A stretch of DNA of 64,000 nucleotides from Mercurialis annua (Eukaryota; Streptophyta; Magnoliopsida; Malpighiales; Euphorbiaceae): contig NC_065571.1 of NCBI RefSeq assembly GCF_937616625.2, positions 50,329,651 to 50,393,650 on the forward strand, given 5' to 3'. Positions 32,818 through 45,342 of the stretch are shown here, one piece after another (the first letter of the stretch is position 1; each line of letters opens with the position of its first letter). The position numbers and the translations under genes were made by a program. The notes beneath the pieces are model-generated. The model was not told the origin of the DNA. It worked only from the letters and a program-made list of their open reading frames with translations, and did no database searches.

Positions 32818-33130
32818 GACCTAAGTGGCAATATGCCCCCTAAACTTGTAAGCAATGGGCAGTTAACACATAAATTAACTTTGTGGGCAAATCAGTACAC
32901 GAACTTGGTAATTATGAGCAATTTGCCCCATTTTGACAATTTACCCCTTTAATTTATAAGTAATTGTATCATAAATTGGCAATTTGCCCCCCTAAACTTG
33001 TAAGTTAATTTGCTAAAATGGGCTAATTGCCCATAATCACCAAATTCGTGTATTGATTTACCAACAAAATTAATTTATGTGTCAATTGCCCATTGCTTAC
33101 AAGTTGAATGGGCAAATTACTACTTAAGTC
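32818..33130. mobile_element. MITE family Y, copy 2 (313 bp, 10-bp target duplication)
   Basis: Same family as 16715-17022: GACCTAAGTGGCAATATGCC at the left and GCAAATTACTACTTAAGTC at the right. Perfect 10-bp target duplication TGAGTCCTTT (32808-32817, 33131-33140). Confidence 0.88.
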
Positions 33131-33554
33131 TGAGTCCTTTTGTCAAAATGTGGAGTGTGGTTATAATTTGTTGGAGTGCGAAAATCGCCTCCCAATAATA
33201 TATTATAATATAATAGAGATCATATTTTAAATAAAACAATATTCATAGTTCTAGTGATATCCGTACCGAACCATTAGAACCGAATTCCCGTACCGAACCG
33301 TACCGAAAAATAGAATCTCCAAACCGAATTGAACCGATTATTCGTACGGATTTGGAGATTCAATTTTCGATATCCTAGACTTTTAATTTGGTTTTGGAAA
33401 TTTGTCAATCCCCGAATCCCCTGAACCGTGCTCACCCCTAATGACAACACGCACGCGTGAATTAACAGTCGTTTCTTCTCTCTTTCCGAAATTCTGTTTT
33501 GTTTTTCATCTGTTTCAGTGTGCCCAAACTACCACTAAGAAATTCCCCGCCATC

Positions 33555-36500
33555 ATGTCTCCCACATTACCACATCTCAGCAGATCACAACCGTCCATCC
33601 GCCTAATCCAACGCCTCCAATCTCGTCAATACTCCTCCCCTACACAATCCCCCGCTTCTTCTGCTCCTTTGCTCCAAGAACCTCACTCTCATCATCACCG
33701 TCAATCCTCCACCATCACCAAATGGCTCACCGGAACCACTTTACTCTCCGGCCTAGGGTTATTCTACTGGCACGCCAATTCGAATAACTACCATGAATTT
33801 TTCAACAATTCAGTATTCTCTCTCGCTGAATCTACGGTCAAGGAATGGTTTCATACTTCAACATTCGGCAAAATTTCCTTACCTGATTATAGTTCAAACT
33901 TCATCTTCGGAGGTAAGTATTTTTTAATTTTACGGTTTCGTTTAGGTAAGGAACGGTAAATTAAATTGATGATTTGCAGATGCGTATAGGAGAAAAGTTT
34001 TCTTTAACTATGAGAAGAGAATTAGGCTACGAAGTCCTCCTGAGAAGGTAATTATTTACTCATTAAGTTAGAATTAATTGATTTTTGAGTTGTAATTTGA
34101 CTTTTTTTAGGGTTTTGAAAAGTTAACTGTTTACATACAAACAGATTTTTGAGTACTTTGCAACAGTGGAAGGAACAAATGGAGAGTTACTAATGAAAGC
34201 AGCAGATTTAATGAGAGCAGTAGTACCTGTTTTCCCTCCATCGGAATCGCACCTTGTTAGAGAAGGTTATTTGAGTGGTGAACGCAGACCTGGTGATCTA
34301 AGATGTGCTCCTTCAGAATTTTTTATGTTATTTGATGTTAACTGTGACGGCCATATATCTTTTAAGGAGTAAGTTAATTTGAGAATTGTTTTCAGAGTGA
34401 GAAGGTTATTTGAGTGGTGAAAAGAGTAATGAGTAATGACTTCCCTATATCTTTCATTGTAACAGGTATATCTTTTTCGTAACACTACTTAGTATACCAG
34501 AATCAAGCTTCTCAGTGGCTTTCAAAATGTTCGATATTGATAACAATGGGTATGTATATTATGAAAACCTTGAACTGTGAGGAATAGAACGTAAGTATAG
34601 TTGCATGGGCAAGTTGATCTGTTTGCACTTCTCTTATGTGTTCTGTTTACCTTTTTATGAAGGGAGATTAATATGGAAGAGTTTAAGAAAGTGATGGCTT
34701 TAATGCGAGCTAATAATAGACAAGGGGCTGTTCATAGGGATGGACATCGCACTGGGTTAAAAGTCAGCGGTACAGTGGAGGATGGAGGTTTAATGGAGTA
34801 CTTCTTTGGTAAAGATGGAAAGGGCTGCCTTCATCATGATAAGTTTGTTCAATTTTTGAGAGATTTGGATAATGAGGTAACCCCTCTTTTTTTCCCTCCC
34901 TAAATTTAGAAAAGATGCATGCCCAAATGCGCATTGACATTACTGTTGCATACTTTTAGGTGCATAAAAAAATTCAATTGTTGTTCCCTGTGTCTTTCTT
35001 AAGTTTCGGAATTCCTGTGGTTGATCATTGTTGTCTATCAACAATCAATGAAATTGAGCAGGAAATAGATACATTAATCCATTAATGAGGCTGTGCTCTT
35101 GTTTTTAAGTGACACTAATGCAACATTAGGTAACTGAGCAATAGTTTTGGTCTTTTTTATGGCTTGGTGTATCCATGATGGGTCAATTATGACCGATTTA
35201 CTACAATGATGAGTAGAATATTAGTGTATATCTGTTAACTTAGATGAAAATTTCTCCTTTGAATTTATATAGTTTGTCGACGTGTTTGCAATCATCCACA
35301 CAGTGATATGATTTGACAGTTGTCAGTCGGTTTCAAGGAAGTGAAATTAGATAGAAAAATAGAACTTTCCAGTTTTGTGTTGCTATTAGGCATGCTTTTG
35401 CATTTTATTGTGGTGGTTGTTCAAATTGGGGTGGACTGCCTAGATTTTAGATTCAGTGGCTGAAAAATATTTTATCCGATTATTATCATTCTCGTTCTCG
35501 TCCTATTTTCTAGGGAGTCTTTTGTAATAGGGTAAGTTTCGTGCAGAATATGTTGTTCATCTATAGGAGTGAAAAATGTAGTAATAAGGTAGCCTTCTCT
35601 ACCCAACCTGTCCAGCTGCATACAACTCCTCCTGTTACCTGTAGGGGCTGGGCTAGGCTTATGACAGTTTGATGTCATTTTGAAATGCTTGTTTTGACTT
35701 ATGGTATGTACATGCAGTTGAATATGCTGATGTGAAGCATAACTTCATTTTCGGACTTTAACATAACCTAGTTTTATCATGATTCCTAATTTCCTATGTC
35801 ATGGTTTTGTACCGTTGTTTGCAGATGTTGAGGTTGGAATTTGCCCATTATGACTATAAATCACGAAAAACGATATCTGCAAAGGATTTTGCATTGTCTA
35901 TGGTCGCTTCTGCTGACTTGAGTCACCTGGATAATTTGATTGATCGGGTTGATGAAGTAAATAATGCAGCAGACCTTAGGGATATACGAATAACATTCCA
36001 AGAATTCAAAAAATTTGCAGAATTGCGTAAAAAGTTGCTGCCATTTTCTTTGGCCCTTTTTAGTTATGGGGAAATGAATGGCTTGTTAACAAAGGATGAC
36101 TTTCAGAGAGCTGCATCCCATGTAAGATTCTTGGCCCTGCTTCATTTGTTAGCTATTTCTTTTTTTGTATTTACACCATGTTCTCTCTCTCAATCTTTGT
36201 GTTTATGTATTTTGAGATTTGTATAGATAGTGGTGTAGAGGATTATAAATGGGTAGCATGTTGCACACACCATTTTAACCAGGTTCTGGTGGAGTTTTGG
36301 CTCTAGTTAGAGATCATTTTTGTGATGTTACATATTTTTTTAATTTTCTTCATTCAGATTTGGGTTCTAAAGAGAATTTAAATTCTTAAAGAACTGTATA
36401 GCAGTCCGAACCCAAATTATCAGGATAAGGAACTGTTTGAGTAGATTTGAATTGACTATAGAGTTTGCATTTATCATCTTTATGAAGTTCCTATGACAAG

Positions 36501-36797
36501 CTTGCATATTTTGTGTTCTGGAGCCTATTCCAAAATTATATAGCGTTTAACTATTATTCTTGCATGATATTTTTGCTTTAGGTATGCGGCGTCTCACTCA
36601 CCAACAATGTGGTGGATATCATTTTCCATGTGTTTGACACAAATTCTGATGGACATTTAAGCTTAGATGAGTTCGTAAGAGTCTTGCACAGGCGAGAACG
36701 AGACATTGCTCAACCAGCACATTCGGGAGCACTTGGATTTTTGTCGTGCTGCTTTAACTGTTCAAATGACCACTCCCTTGGACGGTTTCTCGGTTAA
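33555..36797 (+). CDS. MICU: Mitochondrial calcium uptake protein (MICU), 7 exons, 486 aa
   Basis: Exons 33555-33912, 33980-34047, 34145-34368, 34466-34549, 34663-34876, 35825-36121, 36582-36797; one frame of 1,461 bases. The N-terminus is rich in Ser, Arg and Gln without acidic residues, as expected for a mitochondrial presequence, followed by a hydrophobic segment (WLTGTTLLSGLGLFYW, about 56-72). Canonical EF-hand loops: DVNCDGHISFKE at 206-217, DIDNNGEINMEE at 240-251 and DTNSDGHLSLDE at 434-445, plus a degenerate GKDGKGCLHHDKF near 292. MICU proteins sit in the intermembrane space and set the Ca2+ threshold of the mitochondrial calcium uniporter; an extra EF hand beyond the two animal ones is a known plant feature. 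The start was chosen because the upstream frame lies in a transposon end. It lies between neurochondrin and PHOX genes, as in Arabidopsis from memory. Confidence 0.93.
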
Positions 36798-38038
36798 TCT
36801 ATGTAATTTTACTCAACCCTTGAAGGTTTCAAAGCAAATATGCTACATACATCTAATTCAAACATGTTAGAATCAAGTTCAGGGTGATTTTTACCATCAG
36901 AAAATGTGATCAGGAAGTCTTAAAAGCCAGAAAAATCAACAAACGTGCAAAATTATGCAATCGGAGGAGAAGGCACTGCCTGATATGCGGGGATGGAGAC
37001 CAACAGTCTCTTCATTTGATTTCCACCATAACCTTTTGGTTTTGTTCTGGCAAACATGATACTTACGACAGGAGAAAGTAGCGACACTAATCAAATTACT
37101 TGTAATAGTTAGACTTGTAGATTACATCATTATACTCGACAACAGGAAGAGAAGTTCATAAGTTGTATAAAATTTGTATTCATTTTCTTAGTTTAGAAAA
37201 AAGTTGTCTGTCTTGTATAAGAACAGTGGAGTGTGTTTAATGTAATATTTTGTGATTGAAGAACGAAGATGACAATTGAACAATCTTGGAGTTTAATACA
37301 GTTTCTAAGGTAACATTGACTAAATTGGATTATTCTTATAAGTTGCTGCCTCGCTTTTATTGAATCTTCGACTTAATTTATTTTAATTTAAGAGAGGAAT
37401 AATACAGGTTGGAATTAGAATGTCTATCTTTTCTTGCCGGTTAAGAGCTGGCCACTAGGTCCCATTGCTGCCATGGCGTGTACAAGGCGCGTATCTTCTT
37501 AATTCACATTAAACGACACCGTTGAATGAATTGATTGTATAACTAGATATCCGTTATCTAAAAGGATCAAATTATTCCCCATTTGGATCAATTCAATTGC
37601 CATCTTAATTAAGAAAAATGACATTTATAGCTCAACCATAAAGATTCCAAAGAATAAGGCATTTATGCCCTTCAAATTTAGTCTAGCTTTAATGACCAGT
37701 TGCCCAAAATGATAGGCCATAGCCAGCCAGCCAGCACCAACCAACCCACCAAAAAGTCACCCGCGTCTGTAAACCACGCTCTCCTATGCGGTAGGTCTTA
37801 TCATTTCTCCTGAAAAACGTTGACCTTCTTCTTCTCGAAACCCTAATTTAATTTTCTTACATTTCTCTCCACGACAAAAATCCTCCATGAATAAGGTTTT
37901 ATTATCTGTGTCCATTTTAGTTTGAAAAATTTGTAACAGCTATATATATCTGTACAGGTTCCATTTTCAATATTTTTCTTCTGTTCCAATACCTCATTTT
38001 CTTCTGTAATCATTTTTAATCATTTGTAAATTTATCAA
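36798..38038 (+). other. MICU 3' region and PHOX promoter/leader
   Basis: 36798-37310 is the probable MICU 3' untranslated region. 37430-38038 precedes the TPR-PB1 gene: GTTGACC (W-box core) at about 37825 is followed by a CT-rich leader-like stretch (CTTCTTCTTCTCGAAACCC). A TGTACAG acceptor-like site near 37950 might close a leader intron. No separate gene. Confidence 0.45.
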
Positions 38039-40306
38039 ATGGGAAAGCCAACCGGGAAAAAGAAGACTAATCTGGCCTCCCCAAGAGCAGGAGATGCTCA
38101 CCTAAGACAAAGCAAAACGACGACGGATCGAACATCAAAGGCTTTCGATGAAGACACAGCAATTTTCATCAACATGTCGCAAGAACTCAAAGAAGAAGGT
38201 AACAAACTATTTCAAAAACGTGACCATGAAGGGGCTCTATTAAAGTATGAGAAAGCTGTCAAATTACTTCCAAGAAACCACATAGATGGTGCTTATATAC
38301 GTAGTAATATGGCTGCTTGCTATATGCAAATGGGCTTAGGTGAGTACCCTCGTGCTATTAATGAGTGTAATTTAGCTTTAGAGATTTCCCCTAAGTATAG
38401 CAAAGCTTTGTTGAAACGAGCCAAGTGTTATGAGGCTTTGAATAGATTAGATTTGGCTTTTAGGGATGTTAGTAGTGTTTTGAGTATGGAGCCGAATAAT
38501 TTGACGGGGTTGGAGTTGTTGGAGAGTGTTAGGAAGGGTATGGCTGAGAAGGGTGTTGATTTTGATGAGAGGTTGGTTAATTTGGGTGATGAAGAGGAGA
38601 ACGGTGTTGCGCGGTTGCGGAAGGTGGTGAAGGAGAAGGTGAAGAAGAAGAAAAAGGGGGATAGAACGGTGGAGAAGAAGCCGGAGGAGAAGGAGAAGGA
38701 GAAGAGTAGAGTTGTTTTGGAAGAGAAGAAGAAGGTGAATGTTGTTGTTAAGGATAAAGAGATGGTGATGAAAACTAGTAAGGAAGAGAAAGTTGTTACG
38801 AAGGATGTTCAAGAGGAGAAGGTGATTGCGAAGACGGTGAAGTTAGTGTTTGGGGAAGATATTAGGTGGGCGCAGTTGCCTTTTAATTGTAGTATTGGTT
38901 TGTTGAGGGATATTGTTCGAGATAGGTATCCTGGCTTGAAGGGTGTTCTTGTGAAATATAAGGATCCTGAAGGGGACTTGATTACAATTACTACTACGGA
39001 GGAGCTAAGGATGGCTGATTCGTCAGGTGATTCTCAAGGGTCGCTTAGGTTCTATGTTGTTGAAGTTAGTCTTGATCAAGAACCAGCTTATGAGGGGATG
39101 AAAATTGAAGAGGTGGTGCATACTACTGATAGGAAGCCGAGTGATACAGTTGAGAATGGAGTAGAGGAAATTGTAGAAGTTGAAAGGGGACCAATTTGTG
39201 TTGATGAATGGGTTGTTCAGTTTGCACGGTTATTCAAAAACCATGTTGGGTTTGATTCTGACTCGTATTTGGATCTTCATGAACTAGGGATGAAACTATA
39301 CTCAGAGGCAATGGAGGACACTGTGACGAGTGTAGAGGCGCAAGAACTTTTTGATATTGCAGCAGATAAGTTCCAAGAAATGGCAGCGTTAGCTTTGTTT
39401 AATTGGGGAAATGTTCATTTGTCCCGGGCAAGGAAACGGGTGTTCTTTTCTGAGGAAGGTTCAAGGGAGTCTATACTTGCAATGATTAAGAATGCATATG
39501 AGTGGGCCAAAATAGAGTATGCGAAGGCAGGGATGAGATATCATGAAGCTCTGAAAATCAAACCTGACTTCTACGAAAGTTATCTCGCACTTGGTCAGCA
39601 ACAGTTTGAGCAAGCAAAGCTTTGTTGGTATCATGCTATAGGAAGCAAGTTGGATTTGGAAGCTGGGCCTTCTGAGGAGGTTCTGGATCTTTATAACAAG
39701 GCTGAGGACTGTATGGAGAAAGGCATGCAGATGTGGGAAGAGATGGAGGAGCAGCGTCTGAATGGGCTTTCCAAGTTTGACAAATACAAAGAGCAGTTAC
39801 AGAAATTTGGGCTGGATACGCTATTAAAAGACTTACCTGCTGAAGAAGCTGCAGAGCAGGCAGCCAATATGAGTTCACAAATTTATCTTTTATGGGGTAC
39901 CATGCTGTATGAGCGGTCCGTTGTTGAATATAGGCTAGAGCTACCAACTTGGGAAGAATGTTTAGAGGTTGCTGTCGAGAAGTTTGAGCTTGCTGGTGCT
40001 TCACCAACTGATATAGCTGTTATGATAAAGAACCATTGTTCCAATGAAACGGCACTTGAAGGTAATATACAACCAATAAATGTCCACACACATATGTTAT
40101 TGTTTAGATATTTGAACACATCAAGATGATAAGCGTTACCTTTTTGCATTTTCACAGGTTTGGGGTTCAAAATTGATGAGATCGTACAGGCATGGAATGA
40201 GATGTATGATGTTAAGAGGTGGGAGAGCGGTATTCCATCTTTCAGGCTGGAGCCATTATTTCGTCGGAGGGTTCCAAAACTTCATTCCATGTTGGAGAAT
40301 GTTTGA
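38039..40306 (+). CDS. PHOX/CLMP1-type TPR and PB1 domain protein, 2 exons, 723 aa
   Basis: Exons 38039-40061 and 40158-40306; one open frame of 2,172 bases. Three TPR repeats at about 50-155 ([49 protein letters not shown]), with Lys and Asn at positions expected for a carboxylate clamp that binds Hsp70/Hsp90 tails. A Lys/Glu-rich linker follows at 195-262, then a PB1 domain at about 264-345 with a conserved basic start ([13 protein letters not shown]) and the acidic OPCA motif ([17 protein letters not shown]). The C-terminal half is helical with further TPR-like repeats ([19 protein letters not shown]) and ends [16 protein letters not shown], which identifies the PHOX1-4/CLMP1 family. CLMP1 is needed for chloroplast separation in Arabidopsis; other members are proposed chaperone-linked scaffolds. 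The small second exon is typical. Confidence 0.93.
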
Positions 40307-41601
40307 TTTTTTGTCGCTGGTTGTCGGTTATTCCTTAAGAGCATTGGCAATGCTTCAGTTTTCAAATTCATTTTAATATAGGTAAGACTACAATTCTCAG
40401 CTCTTTGTACTTAGGAATCACATTACTATCCATAATTAAGTTTGTTTGACATAATAGAGTTTGGGACCTTTAGGACAACCTAATGGGCATTATAATATTT
40501 AGAAGGGGCATTACGTTGTTCACTTGTTATGCTGAGCTATTCTTTTTAATTCAGTCCGTGTCGGTTGATGTTCTCACTCTGGAGTCTGGATAAAGCTTTC
40601 AGTTTTGGATGAAGAATCTGAATTGTGATTTTTCATGGGTTGGGTCTGACCTTCTAGAATGCCACTAATAGAGTTGAATTGGGGTGAGAAATCAGAATGA
40701 TCTTCCAGCCTTTTGAGTCCAGGATCATCTCATCTAGGCGTCCTCTCTATATTAGACGACTTTCAAGATTTTGTATGAGGAGACAATTTTTCTCGAGAGT
40801 CAAAACTGTAGCTAGGTATTGAATCCTTGGAATTGATATTACCACGTTAGTTTGTTACTATTCTCAATTTTCCTACTCCCTGTTTCTGTAATCTCTAAGC
40901 TGTAATTTAGCATATTTGCCGAGAAAAAAAACTTTTCTTGGCCGTAGCTTACTGTTTTTTTAGAAGGGTCAATATAGTCATTTATGAAACAACAAAAAAG
41001 CTCAGATATGCTGTGTTAATGCCGGCTGGACTGACGTTCTGGTTTCCTCTGGTTGCAGGTCATTCTTTTTTTCCTTTGAATTGTTGTGTATTTTGCGATT
41101 GTTGTCTGCTTCTGAAGCAAATAGCGGAAGCTTGCGTCGAGCATTGTCAGTTTCGGATTGAAACTGAAAGCTGATTGTCAAAGTGTAAGCAAATAGCGAG
41201 TTGTGAAGCTGGTTGGTTTGATACATCAGATTTTTGTTTTGATAGTGTAGTTTACACAGTTGAGAAAGTGAGAATATGATTGATTTGTTCATCCTATAGA
41301 ATACGTCTGGGTTTGCATGCAGGCTATAGGTTTAGCCTGCCTCTTATAGATTGTTAGCTTTGGCCTTTTCTTTTATAACAATTTGTTGGGTTTGTTGTAT
41401 CTATCATCTTTGAATGCTCTTTTATCCTACATTTTTTTATATTGAAATACATTAAATTCTTTGTGTAAGGTCAAGTTTGTACTAGCATTTAATTATTTTT
41501 CATCATTACAATTTTTTTTTACTCCTATGTGCTATATTGATGAAAAATAATAATAATTTAAGTTTAGAGCAAGTTGGTCTAACATTTATCACAATTCATT
41601 T
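40307..41601 (+). other. PHOX 3' region and spacer
   Basis: No gene recognised. The composition of 40307-41420 is less AT-rich than the flanks, consistent with a long 3' untranslated region or a transcribed remnant; frames here have no similarity. Confidence 0.4.
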
Positions 41602-41710
41602 TTTATTTTTTGATAATCGGGGAGGGAGAGTGCTTGTGGGAGGAAATGATTCCACGACCTTGATAGTTACTGTTGAGCGCTTATACCATTTGAGTTATAG
41701 CTTGTTAAGT
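41602..41710 (-). mobile_element. Short tRNA-derived SINE, copy 1 (109 bp)
   Basis: In minus sense: AGCTATAACTCAAATGGTAT (A-box region), then GGTCGTGGAATCATTTCCTC in place of a B box, then CTCCCTCCCCGATTATCAAA and an A/T-rich tail. Flanked by an 11-bp target duplication ACAATTCATTT (41591-41601, 41711-41721). It aligns with 60056-60163 over its whole length. The B box is more damaged here than in the other copy. Confidence 0.82.
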
Positions 41711-42085
41711 ACAATTCATTTATTTTAAGAATGAATGATGCGATTTCTTAATTTTGATAATATAATTAAACCACTCTAGTAGCATTTTTTGATTGTATTG
41801 TTAATATATATAAAAATTAAAAATTAAACTATTGATTATTATTTTTAAATAAAGGAGATTAGACTATCGAATAAGATAAAATAAAGAATCAAATTATGAA
41901 TTATACTTTTAAATTTTAACATAGTTGAGATTAAGAATAGATGGAACAAAAGGAATACAAATATAAATTATGATAAATATGAGGATTGTTTAAAATATTT
42001 TTTCTTAATTTTATATCTTAGAGTTCAAACTTCAGATTATAAGGTCCATTTTTGGAAATTTATCGAAATACTGTAAAATTTCTTT

Positions 42086-42438
42086 GAACAAAGGGTCAAC
42101 ACGCTTTTAAACTTGTGACACGGAGTTATCTAACCCAATTTATATTTTTTTGATCAACTAACCCCAAAACTCTTCATTTTTTGGTCAAATAACCCCATAA
42201 TTATATTTTTAAAACGCGTAAAATACAAATCGGAGGTTAGGGATGCAAAAAAATAATTAAATACTTTCATAATTGTTGCTATATAATTATCCTAAATATA
42301 TTTTTTGAAATAAAAATATAAATTATGGAGTTATTTGACCCAAAAATAAATAGTTTTGGGATTAATTGGTTAAAAAAGTATAAATTAGATTAGATGACCT
42401 CGTGTTACAAATTTTGGGGGCACGTTGACCCTTTGTTC
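42086..42438. mobile_element. MITE with ~60-bp inverted repeats and 10-bp duplication (353 bp)
   Basis: Starts GAACAAAGGGTCAACACGCT and ends, in inverse, GAACAAAGGGTCAACGTGCC. Flanked by AAATTTCTTT (42076-42085, 42439-42448). The interior repeats AACCCCA/TTTGACC words. Structure again suggests a Mutator-type MITE. It is about 470 bp upstream of the MEMO start. Confidence 0.82.
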
Positions 42439-42907
42439 AAATTTCTTTGTTTGTTAATAAGGTTTAAAAAGTGTTTATCTCATACAACCGTTGCGCCACG
42501 TCATTTTTACAACAAGCCAATGAGAGTTTGCGATAGGAGATTTTTTAATTATCATTAATTTTTCCACATGGCTAGCGCATGATTGGTTTGTTGCACGAAT
42601 GATATGGCGCAATATCCAATAATTATTCTAAAACTAGAGTCTCTAGTAACAAAAAAAACGAAACGTGGCAGAATCTCAGGTATGAGGTCCAGGAGAAAGA
42701 ATGGAACTGCACTCCACACTGTATAATCCACCAGCATAGCAAATAGAGAATTTTGATTTCTTCATCAGTAGCTCACACTACACACTCCTCTCTATTATTT
42801 CATCACAAAATCAAGATTCCTTGTCTTCAATTCAAACTTTAAAAATTCATAATCAAAATCCTCTCAATTCAATCTCAAATTGAAGAATTTTTACAAAGAT
42901 CGCACAA

Positions 42908-45342
42908 ATGGAGAGAATCAGAAGAGCTTCACATGCCGGTTCATGGTACACCGATAATCGTAAGTCTAATTCTAAATTAGATTATTTTTCCAGCTCAATA
43001 GGTAGCACGGACGCGGCGAAACGGTGTTATTTTAAGGTTTCTTATGTAAAATTGAAGTTTCTTGTTCGAAATATTTATTGATCTGTTTTGTAATTGTGTT
43101 TTTGTGTTCCATTTTTTCAGCTAAGAAATTGAATGAAGAGCTTGAAGGATGGCTTACCACTGCTGCCTTGGAGAAATCTCCTGATGTTCGAGGTGTTATT
43201 GCTCCGTATGTATAATTATCTTCATTATTCAATTTTTATTTTTCGCCTCCATTATATAGATATTTAAATTCCAGTGTATTTCTTTTTGGCGGCTCTGGAA
43301 CTTTCAGGCATGCAGGTTACTCGTATTCGGGTCGTGCTGCTGCTTATGCTTTTGGAAATATAGACCCTACTAACATGTGTGTTTCCTATCTTCTATTTTC
43401 CTTTTTGTTAAAACTGCAGTTTGTTTTCGCCAACTGAAAAGCTGTCGAAAATAGGTTATGTTTTCATGGTTGTTTTTTATTACTACTATTTTATCATTTC
43501 AGCTGGGTAATATGTTGCTGACATGTGATACGAAATTTCAATTCAGCTCGCGAATATTCCTGCTTGGTCCTTCTCATCATTACTATACTCCGAAATGTGC
43601 TCTTTCAACTGCCACAGTTTACAAGACACCAATAGGGGACTTACCTATTGATTTGGAAGGTACTGGATCAAACAATAAGAGTGAGCTTAGAGATGGATCC
43701 CGTTTTTAGACTTACGAAAAAATTATTGGTTTTACTCTTTTGTTGTTTGTACGATTGTTTTATTCTCTTGTATCCTTGAGGAAAGCCTTATAGGGCATTA
43801 TAATGAATGTGATGTGAGCAGATGGGCTGTCGCTTGCACTCACTCAACCACTTATAATATTTGCCTATAATAGGTGGTAAGATATGGGAATGGCTGCAAT
43901 AGTGGAATCATGAGTTCCTCAAATGGTGTATGTTAGTTTGCATTGGGTTGATGCCCAGTGCAGAGATATCTAAAATGATTTTTTTCAGAATTAAAGCATT
44001 TAATTTAGAATTTATGAATACCTTTTTGATAGTTGTTACGATCAAATTCTTAATCATCTTTGCATCTTTCAGTCATTGAAGAACTGAAAGCTACAGGAAA
44101 ATTTGAGTTGATGGATCTTCGCGTGGATGAAGCTGAACATAGCATGGAAATGCATTTGCCATATCTTGCTAAAGTTTTTGAAGGGTATATTCTGCTGTAT
44201 ACTTATTTTTTATTTGTTTATTTATTTATCAGTGCTTGATAATTGCTGCTATTCGTGCAGACATCAGGTTAAAGTTGTACCGATATTGGTTGGTGCTGTT
44301 AATGCTGATAATGAGGCTATGTATGGAAAGTTGTTAGCAAAATTTGTAGATGATCCAACTAATTTCTTTTCTGTCTCATCAGATTTTTGTCACTGGGGTT
44401 CTCGGTATGTCCGGCACTCCCTCTCATATAGATAAATGTATGTCAGTACAGTTTGTTTGTCCTACTTTTCTGTTTACACTCACAAGTGAGGCGGATTGAT
44501 GAATTGACTTTAGGAGTCCTAGAGTTATACTCCATGTATTTGCTATTATTTGGACTTGACTGTGTCTGATGTATATGTTTCATTTCATGCGTGCAATTTT
44601 ATGAAGCGCTTCATTCAGCAGTTTGTGCCAACTGCTACCATTTTTTAATGCTTGTCAAAACTATGCATAGTTGTATTTGAATTTTGTACCTGCACATTTT
44701 GACTTGATTTTCTCATGTCAGGTTCAATTACATGCACCATGATAAGAAACATGGACCTATATACAAGTCTATCGAGGCACTGGATAAGATGGGTATGGAA
44801 ATAATCGAAACAGGGGAACCAGATGTATTTAAACAGTATTTGCAGGAATATGACAATACTATTTGTGGACGTCATCCAATTAGTGTTTTCCTACATGTAA
44901 GTTCCCAAGTTTAGGAACCTTTTCAATTACTTTGTTATTACCTGTGTAGCACGGACACGGCAAAACAATGTTATTTGAAGGTTTTTATGTTAAAAATGAA
45001 GTTTCATGTCCGAAACGCCAATTTCCCATTACGTTTCGTGTCTGAACGAACCAGTTTCATTCTGAAGCCAACTTATTTTTAGCCGCTTTCTCTTTAAGCA
45101 CATTGTTTATATGTCATCCCAAAAAATAGTCTCAACCTTCTGATTCACACTAATTTTTCAATTTGAGCTAAGAAACTTATACTTTTTGCCTCTCTAATTC
45201 TATTGAGCATAATCAGATGTTGAGGCATTGCACGACTAAGATAAAGATAAAGTTCCTTCGCTACGAGCAGTCAAGCCAATGCAAAACAACAAGGGATAGC
45301 AGTGTGAGCTATGCATCTGCAGCAGCAAAGGTGGATGCTTGA
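42908..45342 (+). CDS. MEMO1 homologue (8 exons, 291 aa)
   Basis: Exons 42908-42959, 43121-43205, 43308-43376, 43547-43659, 44073-44184, 44261-44404, 44722-44896, 45217-45342; one frame of 876 bases. Family motifs in order: [13 protein letters not shown] at the start, [89 protein letters not shown]. The conserved His of HAGY and SHH and the Cys of TICGRHP correspond to the metal-binding/redox site described in human MEMO1; the fold is related to non-haem iron dioxygenases. Human MEMO1 links receptor signalling to the cytoskeleton and redox or iron balance; the plant function is unknown. Length is typical. It is convergent with the TOPLESS-like gene; only 106 bases separate the stop codons. 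Confidence 0.93.

Larger units (their letters stand above)
30744..33439. mobile_element. Candidate hAT-like element spanning to the MICU promoter
   Basis: Left end AGGGGTGTGCATGGATCC, right end (inverse) AGGGGTGAGCACGGTTCA; both ends are followed inward by ACCGAACCG/CCGTACCGAAC-rich text, which is typical of paired ends of one plant repeat family. The interior is AT-rich and contains MITE copies X and Y as later insertions. No transposase. I could not find an 8-bp target duplication, so the pairing of these ends is tentative. The right end is 115 bp upstream of the MICU start codon. Confidence 0.45.

Noticed and set aside
33402..33554. Upstream extension of the MICU frame
   Set aside because: The extra residues are encoded by the end of a transposable element and do not resemble a presequence; the ATG at 33555 gives an ordinary mitochondrial targeting sequence.
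38447..38812. Minus-strand Leu-rich frame under the PHOX Lys/Glu linker
   Set aside because: Antisense of a GAG/AAG-rich coding stretch.
40173..40376. Frame overlapping the last PHOX exon
   Set aside because: Wrong frame; the conserved [16 protein letters not shown] end is read from the spliced frame.
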